Counted from the first letter of the stretch, positions 28,368 through 36,888 are shown. The stretch: 64,000 nucleotides of DNA from Pseudomonas resinovorans NBRC 106553 (GCF_000412695.1 NC_021499.1:1984001-2048000); one strand, 5' to 3'. Translations and numbers: made by a program. The notes: generated by a model from the sequence alone, not told the origin.

Positions 28368-29408
28368 ATGCTGACCGTCTACAGCGACGATCACCGTCTC
28401 CACTTCGGCCAGTCGGAACTGGTCGACGGCAAGCTCCAGCCCTGCTTCGAGATGCCCAGCCGCGCCGACACCGTGCTGGCACGGGTGCGCCAGCAGGAAA
28501 TCGGCGAGGTGATCGAGCCGAAGGACTTCGGCCTGGAGCCCATCCTGCGGGTGCACGACGGTGCCTATGTGGAGTTCCTCAAGGGCGCCTGGGACCGCTG
28601 GGCCGCCGAAGGCCACAGCTGCGACATGCTGCCCAGCACCTTCCCGGCCCGCCGCCTGCGCCGCGACGGCCCCATTCCCACCGCACTGCACGGCCAGCTC
28701 GGTCACTACTGCTTCGACACCGAGGCGCCCATCACCGCCGGCACCTGGCAGGCCGTGTACAGCTCCGCCCAGGTGGCGCTGACCGCCCAGGACCACATTC
28801 GCCAGGGCGCCAACACCGCCTTCGCCCTCTGCCGTCCGCCGGGCCACCACGCCGGCAGCGATTTCATGGGCGGCTACTGCTTCTTCAACAACGCCGCCAT
28901 CGTCACCCAGGCCTTCCTCGACCAGGGCGCCAAGCGCGTGGCCATCCTCGACGTGGACTACCACCACGGCAACGGCACCCAGGAGCTGTTCTACGACCGC
29001 GCCGACGTGCTCTTCGCCTCGATCCACGGCGATCCGCTGGTGGAATACCCCTACTACCTGGGCCATGCCGACGAGCGCGGCGAAGGTGCGGGCACCGGCT
29101 TCAACCACAACTACCCGCTGCCCCACGGCACCGGCTGGGCAGGCTGGTCCGCCGCCCTCGACGATGCCTGCCGCAAGATCGCCTCCTACGCGCCCGATGC
29201 CCTGGTGATCTCCCTGGGGGTGGACACCTACAAGGACGACCCGATCTCCAAGTTCAAGCTGGACTCGCCCGACTACCTGGTGATGGGCCAGCGCATCGCC
29301 GCCCTCGGCCTGCCGACCCTGTTCATCATGGAAGGTGGCTACGCGGTGGAGGCCATCGGCGTGAACGCGGTGAACGTGCTCCAGGGCTACGAGGGCGCCA
29401 GCCGATGA
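28368..29408 (+). CDS. aphA: acetylpolyamine amidohydrolase (histone deacetylase family)
   Basis: A 346-residue zinc deacetylase releasing polyamines from acetylputrescine, acetylcadaverine and similar substrates. The family motifs are RPPGHHAG with His160-His161 and LDVDYHHGNGT with metal ligands Asp197 and His199; the third metal Asp is in LGVDTYKDDP. It overlaps by four bases (ATGA) with a polyamine-binding protein gene, as remembered for PA1409-PA1410 of P. aeruginosa. The aphA name rests on that context; aphB is the alternative. Confidence 0.88.
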   Translation: MLTVYSDDHRLHFGQSELVDGKLQPCFEMPSRADTVLARVRQQEIGEVIEPKDFGLEPILRVHDGAYVEFLKGAWDRWAAEGHSCDMLPSTFPARRLRRDGPIPTALHGQLGHYCFDTEAPITAGTWQAVYSSAQVALTAQDHIRQGANTAFALCRPPGHHAGSDFMGGYCFFNNAAIVTQAFLDQGAKRVAILDVDYHHGNGTQELFYDRADVLFASIHGDPLVEYPYYLGHADERGEGAGTGFNHNYPLPHGTGWAGWSAALDDACRKIASYAPDALVISLGVDTYKDDPISKFKLDSPDYLVMGQRIAALGLPTLFIMEGGYAVEAIGVNAVNVLQGYEGASR

Positions 29409-30490
29409 AATCCCGTCTTGTCCTGGCGGGGGCCCTGCTCGGCGCCTCGCTGAGTGCCGTCGCCGAGCCCCAGGTGCGCATCTACAACTGGTTCGACTAC
29501 ATCGCCCCGGACACCCTGAAGAACTTCCAGGCCGACAGCGGCATCAAGCCCCAGTACGACGTCTTCGACAGCAACGAGGTGCTGGAGGCCAAGCTGCTCT
29601 CCGGCCATTCCGGCTACGACCTGGTGGTGCCCAGCGACAGCTTCCTGCCCAACTACATGAAGGCCGGCGTATTCCAGCCGCTGGACAAGAGCAAGCTGCC
29701 CAACTGGCAGAACCTCAACCCGGCGCTGCTCAAGGTGCTGGCCGCCAAGGACCCGGGCAACCAGTACGTGATGCCCTACATGTGGGGCACCAACGGCATC
29801 GCCTACAACGTCGACAAGGTCAAGGCGGTGCTGGGCGAGAACGCCCCGGTGGACTCCTGGGAGCTGGTCTTCAACCCGGCCAACCTGGCCAAGCTCAAGC
29901 AGTGCGGCGTGGCCTTCCTCGATTCGCCCACCGAGGTGATCCCGGCGGTGCTGCACTACCTGGGCCTGCCGCCGAACAGCCAGAACCCGGACGACTACAA
30001 GAAGGCCGAGGCCCATCTGCAGAAGCTGCGGCCGAGCATCACCTACTTCAGTTCCTCGAAGTTCGTCACCGACCTGGCCAATGGCGACGTCTGCGTGGCC
30101 CTGGCCTGGTCCGGCGGCGCCATGCAGGCGGCGGCCCGCGCCCAGGAGTCCGGCAACGGTGTGAAGGTGGAGTACCGCATTCCCAAGGAGGGCGCCGCGG
30201 CCTGGTTCGATGTGCTGGCCATTCCGAAGGACGCACAGAACGTCGAGCAGGCCCACGCCTTCCTCAACTACCTGCTGCGTCCGGACGTGGTGGCGCCTAT
30301 CTCCGACCATGTGGCCTACGCCAACCCCAACCAGGCGGCGGACAAGCTGATCTCGGCGGAGTTGCGCGACAACCCCAACGTCTACCCGACGGCCGAGGTG
30401 CAGGCCCGGCTCTACTCGGTGGAGATGCTGCCGCCGAAGCTGGAACGCATCCGTACCCGCACCTGGACCAAGATCAAGACCGGCACCTGA
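29405..30490 (+). CDS. PotF-like polyamine-binding periplasmic protein, aphA partner
   Basis: A 361-residue binding protein with signal peptide MKSRLVLAGALLGASLSAVA and start VRIYNWFDYIAPDT. Pocket motifs YDLVVPSDS and YMWGTNGIAYN match those of SpuD/PotF. Its ATG overlaps the aphA stop, so the two proteins are made together, which suggests capture of acetylated or free polyamines followed by deacetylation. No permease or ATPase gene is adjacent. A strong intrinsic terminator follows. Confidence 0.9.
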   Translation: MKSRLVLAGALLGASLSAVAEPQVRIYNWFDYIAPDTLKNFQADSGIKPQYDVFDSNEVLEAKLLSGHSGYDLVVPSDSFLPNYMKAGVFQPLDKSKLPNWQNLNPALLKVLAAKDPGNQYVMPYMWGTNGIAYNVDKVKAVLGENAPVDSWELVFNPANLAKLKQCGVAFLDSPTEVIPAVLHYLGLPPNSQNPDDYKKAEAHLQKLRPSITYFSSSKFVTDLANGDVCVALAWSGGAMQAAARAQESGNGVKVEYRIPKEGAAAWFDVLAIPKDAQNVEQAHAFLNYLLRPDVVAPISDHVAYANPNQAADKLISAELRDNPNVYPTAEVQARLYSVEMLPPKLERIRTRTWTKIKTGT

Positions 30491-30505
30491 TGCCGATGCC
30501 ACAAG

Positions 30506-30532
30506 AAAAAGGGCCGCAATGCGGCCCTTTTT
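30506..30532 (+). terminator. intrinsic terminator of the aphA operon
   Basis: GGGCCGC and GCGGCCC (30511-30517, 30521-30527) form a stem flanked by five A and five T, sixteen bases after the stop. It can act in both directions. Confidence 0.9.
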
Positions 30533-30602
30533 CGTGGGGTCAGGGTTCCTGGTGGATGGCGCTTTTCCATCCACCCGCGGCGCCATGCCGGGGCTCGGAT
30601 GG

Positions 30603-30645
30603 GGCAGGCCTGCGGCCTGCTTGGCGAATGAATTCGCCCCTACAG
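30603..30645. repeat. GCGAATTCATTCGC-type repeat
   Basis: AGGCCTGCGGCCTGCTTGGCGAATGAATTCGCCCCTAC, one half of the family that has GTAGG(A/G)GCGAATTCATTCGC at its ends. It lies between the terminator and the BaiN-like gene. Confidence 0.75.
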
Positions 30646-30668
30646 AGGAACCCGCAGGGAGAAGAGGC

Positions 30669-31847
30669 TCAGGCGTATTGCCCGGCCGCGTAGCCGGAGG
30701 CCCAGGCCCACTGGAAGTTGAAGCCGCCGAGGTGGCCGGTGACATCCAGCACTTCACCGATGAAGTACAGCCCGGGCGAGCGCTGCGATTCCAGGGTCTT
30801 GGACGACACCTCGTCGGTGCTCACGCCGCCCAGGGTCACTTCGGCGGTGCGATAGCCCTCGGTGCCCGATGGGGTCAGCCGCCAGCACGACAGCTGCGTG
30901 GCGATGGCCGCCAGCTCCCCCGGGGTGTACTGCTTCATCGGCTTGGAGACGAACCACAGGTCGGCCAGCAGCCCGGCGAGCTTCTTGGTGAACAGCTCGG
31001 CGAGCAGGGTCTTGAGCTCGCTGTTGGGGCGTTCTCGCTGTTGCTGCGCCAGCCATTCGCCGGCGTCGTGGTCGGGCAGCAGGTCGATCTCCAGGGTGTC
31101 GCCCGGCTGCCAGTAGGAGGAAATCTGCAGCATGGCCGGGCCGCTGAGGCCACGGTGGGTGAACAGCAGGTTTTCGCGGAAGACCTGGCCGTTGCAGCTC
31201 ACCCGGCAATCCACCGAGGTACCGGAGAGCTCGGTGCAGAGCTCCTTCAGCTGATCGGTGATGGTGAAGGGCACCAGTCCGGCGCGGGTCGGCAGGACTT
31301 CATGACCGAACTGGCGAGCGACCTGGTAGCCGAAACCGGTGGCGCCCAGGGTCGGGATCGACAGGCCGCCGCTGGCGATCACCAGGGATTGGCAGTGCAT
31401 GGGCCCGGCGCTGGTCTGCAACTGGTAGCCGCCGTCGTTGCGGGCGATCTCGCTGATCGACGTCTCCAGGAGGATCTCCACACCGGCGGAGTCGCACTCG
31501 CTGAGCAGCATGTTGAGGATGTCGCTGGACTTGTTGTCGCAGAACAGCTGGCCGAGCTTCTTCTCGTGGTACGGCACCTGGTGCTTGGCCACCAGGCCGA
31601 TGAAGTCCCACTGGGTATAGCGGGCCAGCGCCGACTTGCAGAAGTGCGGGTTGCGCGAGAGGAAGTTGGCCGGCTCGGTGTACATGTTGGTGAAGTTGCA
31701 GCGGCCGCCACCGGACATGAGGATCTTCTTCCCGGCCTTGTTGGCATGGTCGAGCACGCGCACGCGACGGCCGCGCTCGGCTGCCGTGATCGCGCACATC
31801 AGACCGGCCGCACCGGCACCGATGATCACCACTTCCGTACTCGACAC
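30669..31847 (-). CDS. BaiN/HI0933-like NAD(P)/FAD-dependent oxidoreductase
   Basis: A flavoprotein of about 392 residues: N-terminal dinucleotide fold EVVIIGAGAAGLMCAITAAERGRRV, the GKKILMSGGGRCNFTN block typical of the HI0933/YhiN family, and C-terminal GEVLDVTGHLGGFNFQWAWASGYAAGQ. The physiological reaction is unknown for most members. No ATG fits; I choose GTG at 31845-31847 (VSSTEVV) because GTGGGGTGG lies just upstream and the N-terminus then matches the family. The GTG at 31857-31859 is the alternative. Confidence 0.88.
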   Translation of the reverse strand: MSSTEVVIIGAGAAGLMCAITAAERGRRVRVLDHANKAGKKILMSGGGRCNFTNMYTEPANFLSRNPHFCKSALARYTQWDFIGLVAKHQVPYHEKKLGQLFCDNKSSDILNMLLSECDSAGVEILLETSISEIARNDGGYQLQTSAGPMHCQSLVIASGGLSIPTLGATGFGYQVARQFGHEVLPTRAGLVPFTITDQLKELCTELSGTSVDCRVSCNGQVFRENLLFTHRGLSGPAMLQISSYWQPGDTLEIDLLPDHDAGEWLAQQQRERPNSELKTLLAELFTKKLAGLLADLWFVSKPMKQYTPGELAAIATQLSCWRLTPSGTEGYRTAEVTLGGVSTDEVSSKTLESQRSPGLYFIGEVLDVTGHLGGFNFQWAWASGYAAGQYA

Positions 31848-31945
31848 TGTCCACCCCACTCATGAAAAACGGCGCGCATCTTACCTGAACGGGCGGTGGC
31901 TCGCCGAATCTCCCGACGCGGAACATCGCGTGGCTGTTGCGCGGA

Positions 31946-33139
31946 TCAGTGTCGGCAGGGCAGGCCTTCGGCCTGCTTCGCGAATGAATTCGCTCCTACG
32001 GGTTCACCAGACCTGGCCCTGAGCATCAGGCCGCCCGCCAGCAGAAGCCCGGCGCCAGCCACATAGAGCGCCCCTTGCAGGCCGCCGCTGAAATGGCTGC
32101 TCAGCGCCGCCAGCAGCGGGCCGAGCAACTGGCCCAGGGCGAAGGCGGCGGTGAGCAGGCCGACGTTACGCGCGTGGCCGTGGGGGGCCAGCTCGCGGGC
32201 GTACTGCATCACCAGTTGCATGCCGGCGAGGAAGGGCCCGCCGCTGAGGATCACGCCCAGGGCCAGCCCGGCCATGCCCGGCAGGGTGCAGGCCAGGGTG
32301 CCCAGGGCTTGCAGCCAGAGCGCCGCCACCAGCCAGCGCCGGGTGCCGCCGGGGCGCTGCCGGCGCAGGCTGACCAGCACCACGCCCAGCGCCGCCGCCA
32401 GGCCGAAGGCCGGCCAGAACAGGTCCGCCTGCCATTGCCCGTGGAAGCGCGCGGCGGCCATCTGCGAGAGGAAGGTGGCGGGAATGATGTAGCCCAACCC
32501 CACCAGGCCATAGGCGGCCAGCAGCGCGTACAGCGCCTGCGGGCGCTTGCCGGCGGGCGCGGCGGCTGCGGTCGCGGGCTGCTGCGGACGGGGCAGCAGC
32601 GGCTGGGTGACCAGGGTCAGCACCAGCGCCAGGGCACCGAAGGCTAGCCAGAGGGTGGCCGAGCCCTGGCCATGCAGGTTCAGCCCCAGGGCGAGGAGCC
32701 CGGTGAGCATCACGCCCAGGGCCGGTCCGGCGAACACCAGGCTACCCAGGCGGGGCCGGTTGGCTTCGGCGGCGATGCGCTGGCTGAGGCCGGTCACCAC
32801 TACCAGTACCCAGGCACTGGCAACGCCCAGGGCGAAGCGCAACAGGGCATGGGGCCAGAGACCTTCGGCCGGCACCGAGGCGAAGGTCAGCAGCACGCTG
32901 GCCCAGAGGCCGATCACCAGGCGCCAGCGGGTCTGGCGTGGCGAGCGGGCGTTGACCGCATCCAGGGCGCCGACCAGGTAGCCCAGGTAGTTGGCGGCGG
33001 CCACCAGGCCGGCACCGGTCAGGCTCACCTGGCCTTCGGCGATCAGGTGCGGCAGCTGGGGTGTGAGGGCGAAGCGCCCGACGCCCATGGCGACGAGCAG
33101 GGCGAGGAAGCAGGCAAGCAAGCGAATCAGCGGCGGCAT
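31946..33139 (-). CDS. YbfB/YjiJ family MFS transporter with a repeat-derived C-terminus
   Basis: A 397-residue twelve-helix MFS protein beginning LLACFLALLVAMGVGRFALTPQLP, the YbfB/YjiJ signature. GGAG about eight bases upstream supports the start at 33139. Residues about 381-394 (VGANSFAKQAEGLP) are encoded by an interspersed GCGAATTCATTCGC repeat, so the last stretch is not an ancestral part of the protein. Divergent from a LysR gene that probably controls it. The substrate is unknown. Confidence 0.85.
   Translation of the reverse strand: MPPLIRLLACFLALLVAMGVGRFALTPQLPHLIAEGQVSLTGAGLVAAANYLGYLVGALDAVNARSPRQTRWRLVIGLWASVLLTFASVPAEGLWPHALLRFALGVASAWVLVVVTGLSQRIAAEANRPRLGSLVFAGPALGVMLTGLLALGLNLHGQGSATLWLAFGALALVLTLVTQPLLPRPQQPATAAAAPAGKRPQALYALLAAYGLVGLGYIIPATFLSQMAAARFHGQWQADLFWPAFGLAAALGVVLVSLRRQRPGGTRRWLVAALWLQALGTLACTLPGMAGLALGVILSGGPFLAGMQLVMQYARELAPHGHARNVGLLTAAFALGQLLGPLLAALSSHFSGGLQGALYVAGAGLLLAGGLMLRARSGEPVGANSFAKQAEGLPCRH
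31955..32000. repeat. GCGAATTCATTCGC repeat overlapping the MFS 3' end
   Basis: GGCAGGCCTTCGGCCTGCTTCGCGAATGAATTCGCTCCTAC; the same element as at 30603, 35197 and 43147. It supplies the last codons of the YbfB-like gene. Confidence 0.8.
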
Positions 33140-33247
33140 GGCAGGCTCCGAGGCAGGTCATCGGAATTCCATGCTAGGGGCTGGATGTGTTCATTAAAAA
33201 CGAATAAAACAGAACGCACATGTTCTCGTTTACTGAATGGTTACTCC
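33140..33247. promoter_or_regulatory. divergent MFS/LysR control region
   Basis: A 108-base, AT-rich spacer. AGAAC (33211-33215) and GTTCT (33222-33226) form the core of an imperfect inverted repeat that extends to AACGA...TCGTT. It is a candidate LysR operator placed just before the regulator gene. Confidence 0.4.
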
Positions 33248-34117
33248 ATGGAACTCAGCCAGCTCCGCATCTTCCAGGCCGTCGCCGAGGAAGGCTCCAT
33301 CACCCGCGCGGCGTCACGCATGCACCGGGTGCCGTCGAACCTGTCCACGCGGCTCAAGCAGCTGGAAGAGAACCTCGGCGTCGATCTGTTCCTGCGCGAG
33401 CGCCAGCGCCTCACGCTGTCCCCGGCGGGCAAGGTGCTGCTGGGCTATGCCGAGCGCATGTTCGCCTTGCAGGCGGAAGCCGAGGCGGCCCTGCGCGGTG
33501 GCGAGCCGGCGGGGGATTTCGTGATCGGCTCGATGTTCAGCACCGCCGCCATCCACCTGCCGCCCATGCTGGTGCGTTATCACCGCACCTGGCCGGCGGT
33601 GAACCTGCAGGTGCAGACCGCCCCCAGCGGCGAGCTGCTCGAAGGCCTGCTCGCCGGTCGCCTGGATGCCGCCCTGGTGGACGGGCCGCTGGAGTTCGCC
33701 GAGCTGGACGGCCTGCCGATGTTCGAGGAAGAGATGGTGCTGATCACCGAGGCCGCCCACGGTCCGGTGAAGTCGGCCCAGGATGTGGCCGGGCTGGAGG
33801 TTTATGCCTTCCGCCAGAGCTGCTCCTATCGCCGCCGCCTGGAGGGCTGGTTCGTCGCCTCCCGGGTGCCCATGGCACCGCCCATGGAAATCGAGTCCTA
33901 CCACAGCATGCTGGCCTGCGTGATCGCCGGTGGCGGCATCGCCCTGGTGCCGCGCTCCATGCTGGAAAGCCTGCCCGGCCGGGACGAGGTGCGGGTGCAT
34001 CAACTGGCGGCGCCGTTCAATCGCACCACCACCTGGCTGATGTGGCGCAAGGGCATGCTGGGGGCCAACCTGCGCGCCTGGATCGACCTGCAGCAGGGCG
34101 GCCCGGTTGCAGGGTAG
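33248..34117 (+). CDS. LysR family transcriptional regulator divergent from the MFS gene
   Basis: A 289-residue LysR protein beginning MELSQLRIFQAVAEEGSITRAASRMHRVPSNLSTRLKQLEENLG, a CynR/PtxR-like helix-turn-helix, then a substrate-binding-like effector domain. The ATG at 33248 is the only sensible start; the frame extending upstream is antisense to the transporter. By position it corresponds to P. aeruginosa PA1413 (from memory). Likely regulator of the divergent YbfB-like transporter. Confidence 0.9.
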   Translation: MELSQLRIFQAVAEEGSITRAASRMHRVPSNLSTRLKQLEENLGVDLFLRERQRLTLSPAGKVLLGYAERMFALQAEAEAALRGGEPAGDFVIGSMFSTAAIHLPPMLVRYHRTWPAVNLQVQTAPSGELLEGLLAGRLDAALVDGPLEFAELDGLPMFEEEMVLITEAAHGPVKSAQDVAGLEVYAFRQSCSYRRRLEGWFVASRVPMAPPMEIESYHSMLACVIAGGGIALVPRSMLESLPGRDEVRVHQLAAPFNRTTTWLMWRKGMLGANLRAWIDLQQGGPVAG

Positions 34118-34161
34118 GGCGCACCCTGCGGTGGGTCGATTCCTCGCTACCGTTCAGCAGT

Positions 34162-34202
34162 TTGACGCAGATCAGTAGGAAATTTCCGGGCGAGCGTATT
34201 TT
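34162..34202 (+). promoter_or_regulatory. Anr/Fnr-type promoter of the small-ORF/sRNA locus
   Basis: TTGAC-GCAG-ATCAG at 34162-34175 matches the Anr/Fnr consensus TTGAT-N4-ATCAA at eight of ten positions. TATTTT at 34197-34202 is a -10 box. With a start near 34209-34210 the Anr site is centred at about -41.5, the classical activator position for low-oxygen induction. Confidence 0.7.
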
Positions 34203-34208
34203 GGATCT

Positions 34209-34291
34209 TGCCCGGAGCAACTAAGCTCCAGACGAGGGTGGCCCGAGAAGCAAGGGCCACCCGACCATCGTCCCAGGAAAGGGGGTCAAGC
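34209..34291 (+). ncRNA. structured leader / candidate SicX-like low-oxygen small RNA
   Basis: From the inferred start the RNA has a first hairpin GGAGC-AACTAA-GCTCC (34214-34229). A strong second stem GGGTGGCCC/GGGCCACCC (34236-34262) is extended by GACGA/TCGTC pairing (34231-34235 with 34268-34272). Then AGGAAAGGGGG leads into the small ORF. In P. aeruginosa the PA1414 region encodes the oxygen-responsive sRNA SicX (recalled, not checked). The 3' end of an sRNA is not visible here, so the boundaries are inferred. Confidence 0.45.
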
Positions 34292-34426
34292 ATGAAAAAG
34301 CGGCTAGAAGCGTGGATGTGGCAGTTGGGTGTCGCGCTGGGGCTGGTCGAGAAACCGCGCCTGCAGCCCATTCCAGTCCGTAGTGGCGAGCAGCGCCGTC
34401 TCACCGAGCAGCGCCGCACCAGGTAG
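34292..34426 (+). CDS. 44-residue basic small protein, PA1414-like by position
   Basis: MKKRLEAWMWQLGVALGLVE followed by a basic tail (KPRLQPIPVRSGEQRRLTEQRRTR). The short amphipathic or hydrophobic N-terminus could touch the membrane. An unusually strong ribosome site (AGGAAAGGGGG) lies seven bases before ATG, and the gene follows the Anr-type promoter and a highly folded leader. It is too short for domain recognition. The position between a LysR gene and an MBL-fold gene agrees with my memory of P. aeruginosa PA1413-PA1415. Its stop is eight bases from the convergent MBL stop. Confidence 0.65.
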   Translation: MKKRLEAWMWQLGVALGLVEKPRLQPIPVRSGEQRRLTEQRRTR

Positions 34427-34434
34427 CAACCGGT

Positions 34435-35160
34435 TTAGCCGTGAGCGCTTAGCCAGCTGTCCGCCAGCTCGCGCAGGCGCTCACCGGAGAAACTCGGGAA
34501 ATGCCCACCATGCACGGTGCGCACCGGAAGGTCGCGCAGCCGTGCGAGGCTTCTTGCGTAATGCTCCAGGTTGGAGTGATACGCGTTATCAACCAGCGGG
34601 CCGTCGTAGATGATGTCGCCGCTGAACAGCGTTCCCGTCTTCGCTTCCCACAGGCTGATGCCGCCCGGTGAATGACCGGGGGTATGCAGCACCTCCAGGA
34701 CCCGATCGCCCAGGTCCAGCACATCGCCCTCATCGATCAGCCGCGTCGCCGGCGCCGCCTTCACGCGGTATTCGGCGTAACACAGCGGGCAGTCCGGGTG
34801 CGCCTCGAACATCTCGTCGCCGACATAGTCCGCCGCCAGGGTATTGGCCCCGGTGGGCATGGCGAGTATGTCCGCTTCCGCCGGGTGTACCAGGCGCTCC
34901 GGGAACTCGTGGTGGCCGGCGATATGGTCGAAGTGGGTATGGCTGGCTACCGCCAGCAGCGGCCGCTGGGTCAGCCAGGGCAACTGCTCGCGCAGGCTGA
35001 CCAGGCCGGAGCCGGAGTCGATCAGCAGGTCCTTGTCGCGGCCCTGCACATGCCAGAGGTTGCAGCGGTAGAAGGGGCGCACGAAGGGTTCGCTGATCAG
35101 ACTGATGCCGTCGTAGTGATGCTCGACCTCGAACCACTGGTCGCGGCGGACGATTTTCAT
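34435..35160 (-). CDS. MBL-fold metallo-hydrolase
   Basis: A 241-residue metallo-beta-lactamase-fold enzyme. The metal-binding SHTHFDHIAGH motif is followed by HTPGHSPGG, FSGDIIYDG and HGGHFPSFS, giving a dinuclear site as in glyoxalase II-like hydrolases. No signal peptide is present, so it is cytosolic. The substrate is not predictable. Convergent with the small Anr-driven ORF with no terminator between them, so low-oxygen transcription could run antisense into its 3' end. Confidence 0.88.
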   Translation of the reverse strand: MKIVRRDQWFEVEHHYDGISLISEPFVRPFYRCNLWHVQGRDKDLLIDSGSGLVSLREQLPWLTQRPLLAVASHTHFDHIAGHHEFPERLVHPAEADILAMPTGANTLAADYVGDEMFEAHPDCPLCYAEYRVKAAPATRLIDEGDVLDLGDRVLEVLHTPGHSPGGISLWEAKTGTLFSGDIIYDGPLVDNAYHSNLEHYARSLARLRDLPVRTVHGGHFPSFSGERLRELADSWLSAHG

Positions 35161-35196
35161 GGGGTGCTCCGTGCTCTGACTGCCAGTGGATCCGCT

Positions 35197-35293
35197 GTAG
35201 GGGCGAATTCATTCGCCATGCGGACCGCAGGTCCGCACCTGAGGGTGGGCGGGGGCAGCTTCGCCGCCCTTGGCGAATGAATTCGCCCCTACA
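35197..35293. repeat. full GCGAATTCATTCGC palindromic repeat
   Basis: GTAGGGGCGAATTCATTCGCC at the left end and GGCGAATGAATTCGCCCCTAC at the right end enclose inner stems (GCGGACC/GGTCCGC and others). A complete example of this family. Confidence 0.88.
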
Positions 35294-35319
35294 AGATTAG
35301 GCCGCTGGGAAGCCGGGAT

Positions 35320-35357
35320 AAAAAAAAGCCCCGATCGGCCGGGCCGCATCGGGGCTC
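35320..35357 (-). terminator. intrinsic terminator of the symporter end of the guanidino cluster
   Basis: AGCCCCGAT and ATCGGGGCT arms with an inner GGCC-rich stem; on the minus strand the stem is followed by a run of eight T. Confidence 0.88.
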
Positions 35358-35395
35358 GAAGGCCGCCCCGGGGGAGGCGGCAGTGCATGGAGGTA

Positions 35396-36781
35396 TCAGG
35401 CCAGCTCGATGGAGCCGCTGGCGCTACGGGACATCAGGCTGATCACCACGAAGCTCACGGCACCTACGGCCAGGCTGTAGTAGATCGGGGTGTTGGCGTC
35501 GAGGCCGTCCAGGAACATGAAGACGCAGGCGGTGAGGCTGCCCAGGAGCATGCTGGCGATGGCGCCGGCGGTGCTCGCGCGCTTCCAGTAGATGGCGCCC
35601 AGCAGCGGGATGAGCATGCCGCCCACCAGCAGGTTGTAGGCCAGGGTCAGGGCGCTGATCACGTCGCTCACTACCAGGGCGATACCCAGTACCACCACAC
35701 CCAGCAGCAGGGTGAACAGGCGGTTCTTGTGGGCGTCGCCATCGTCGTCGGCGTTGCCACCCAGCAGCGGCCAGAGGTCCTGGGCGGCGGTGGTGGATGC
35801 GGCCAGCAGGCCGGCGCTGGCGGTGGACATCAGGGCGGCCAGGGCGGCGGCGACCACCAGGCCACGGATGCCGTCCGGCAGGGTGGTGTCGACGATGGTG
35901 GCGAAAGCGTTGTTGACGTTGTCCAGGTCAGGCAGCACGACCTTGGCGGCCATGCCGATCACGGCGCCGGCCAGGCCGTAGAGCACGCAGTACACGCCGG
36001 CGGCGGTGCCGGAGACCTTGGCTACGGTTTCGGTGCGGGCGGTGAACACGCGCTGCCAGATGTCCTGGCCGATGAAGATGCCGAAGAAGTAGATCAGGAA
36101 GTAGGTGATGATGGTGTCCCAGCCGATGGCGGTCAGGGAGAAGTAGCTGGCCGGCAGCTTGGCCACCAGGGCGTCCCAGCCACCCGCATCGCTCAGGGTC
36201 ATCGGCATCAGGATGAACACGATGCCCACGGTCATGATCAGGAACTGCACGATGTCGGTCAGGGTCAGGGACCACATGCCGCCAATGGTGGAGTAGGCGA
36301 CCACGATGCCGCCGCCGATCAGTACCGAGACCCAGAAGGGCAGGCCGAACAGCACTTGCATGACGGTGCCGATGGCGATGGTGGAGGTGGCGCCGATCAT
36401 AAGGGCGTACACCAGCATGATCGCGGCGCTGGCATGGCGGGCGGTCGGGTTGTAGCGACGCTCCAGCACCTGGGTCACGGTGTAGATCTTCAGCTTCAGC
36501 AGCGGCTTGGCCAGGAACAGGCTGATGCCCATGATGCCGAAGCCGAGGCTGGCGCAGAGCCAGAAACCGGAAATGCCATGGACGTAGCCCAGGCGAACGG
36601 TACCGATGGTGGCGGCGCCGCCGAGCACGGTGGCGGCCATGGTGCCCAGGTAGAAGCCCGGGCCCAGGTTGCGCCCGGCCACCAGGTAGTCTTCACGGGT
36701 CTTGGCGCGGCGCATGCCGTACCAGCCCAGCGCGAGCATGGCAGCTACGTATAGGAGTACTACGAAAATATCCAAAGCCAT
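35396..36781 (-). CDS. sodium:solute symporter family transporter
   Basis: A 461-residue SSS-family protein with about thirteen membrane helices. Family blocks visible are GWYGMRRAKTREDYLVAGRNLGPGF, the AYSTIGGMWSLTLTDIVQF segment and STASAGLLAASTTAAQDLWP. These import organic solutes with sodium. It is the last gene of the minus-strand cluster and has its own terminator; P. aeruginosa PA1418 next to gbuA is similar by memory. Likely substrate is a guanidino acid or related compound (inference). Confidence 0.9.
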   Translation of the reverse strand: MALDIFVVLLYVAAMLALGWYGMRRAKTREDYLVAGRNLGPGFYLGTMAATVLGGAATIGTVRLGYVHGISGFWLCASLGFGIMGISLFLAKPLLKLKIYTVTQVLERRYNPTARHASAAIMLVYALMIGATSTIAIGTVMQVLFGLPFWVSVLIGGGIVVAYSTIGGMWSLTLTDIVQFLIMTVGIVFILMPMTLSDAGGWDALVAKLPASYFSLTAIGWDTIITYFLIYFFGIFIGQDIWQRVFTARTETVAKVSGTAAGVYCVLYGLAGAVIGMAAKVVLPDLDNVNNAFATIVDTTLPDGIRGLVVAAALAALMSTASAGLLAASTTAAQDLWPLLGGNADDDGDAHKNRLFTLLLGVVVLGIALVVSDVISALTLAYNLLVGGMLIPLLGAIYWKRASTAGAIASMLLGSLTACVFMFLDGLDANTPIYYSLAVGAVSFVVISLMSRSASGSIELA

Positions 36782-36888
36782 TTCAGGTCTCTCTTTCTAT
36801 TGTTGTCGCCACGGTTTTCAGGCCGCGGCGGGTGTTGCAAGGCGCGCAACGCTTCACACTGCGCCGTTACAAAGCAATCCTGCTTTTC

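Noticed and set aside
31860..31926. ATG-starting frame at 31863 as the start of the BaiN-like gene
   Set aside because: It is in a different frame from the flavoprotein domain; a GTG start in the correct frame is required.
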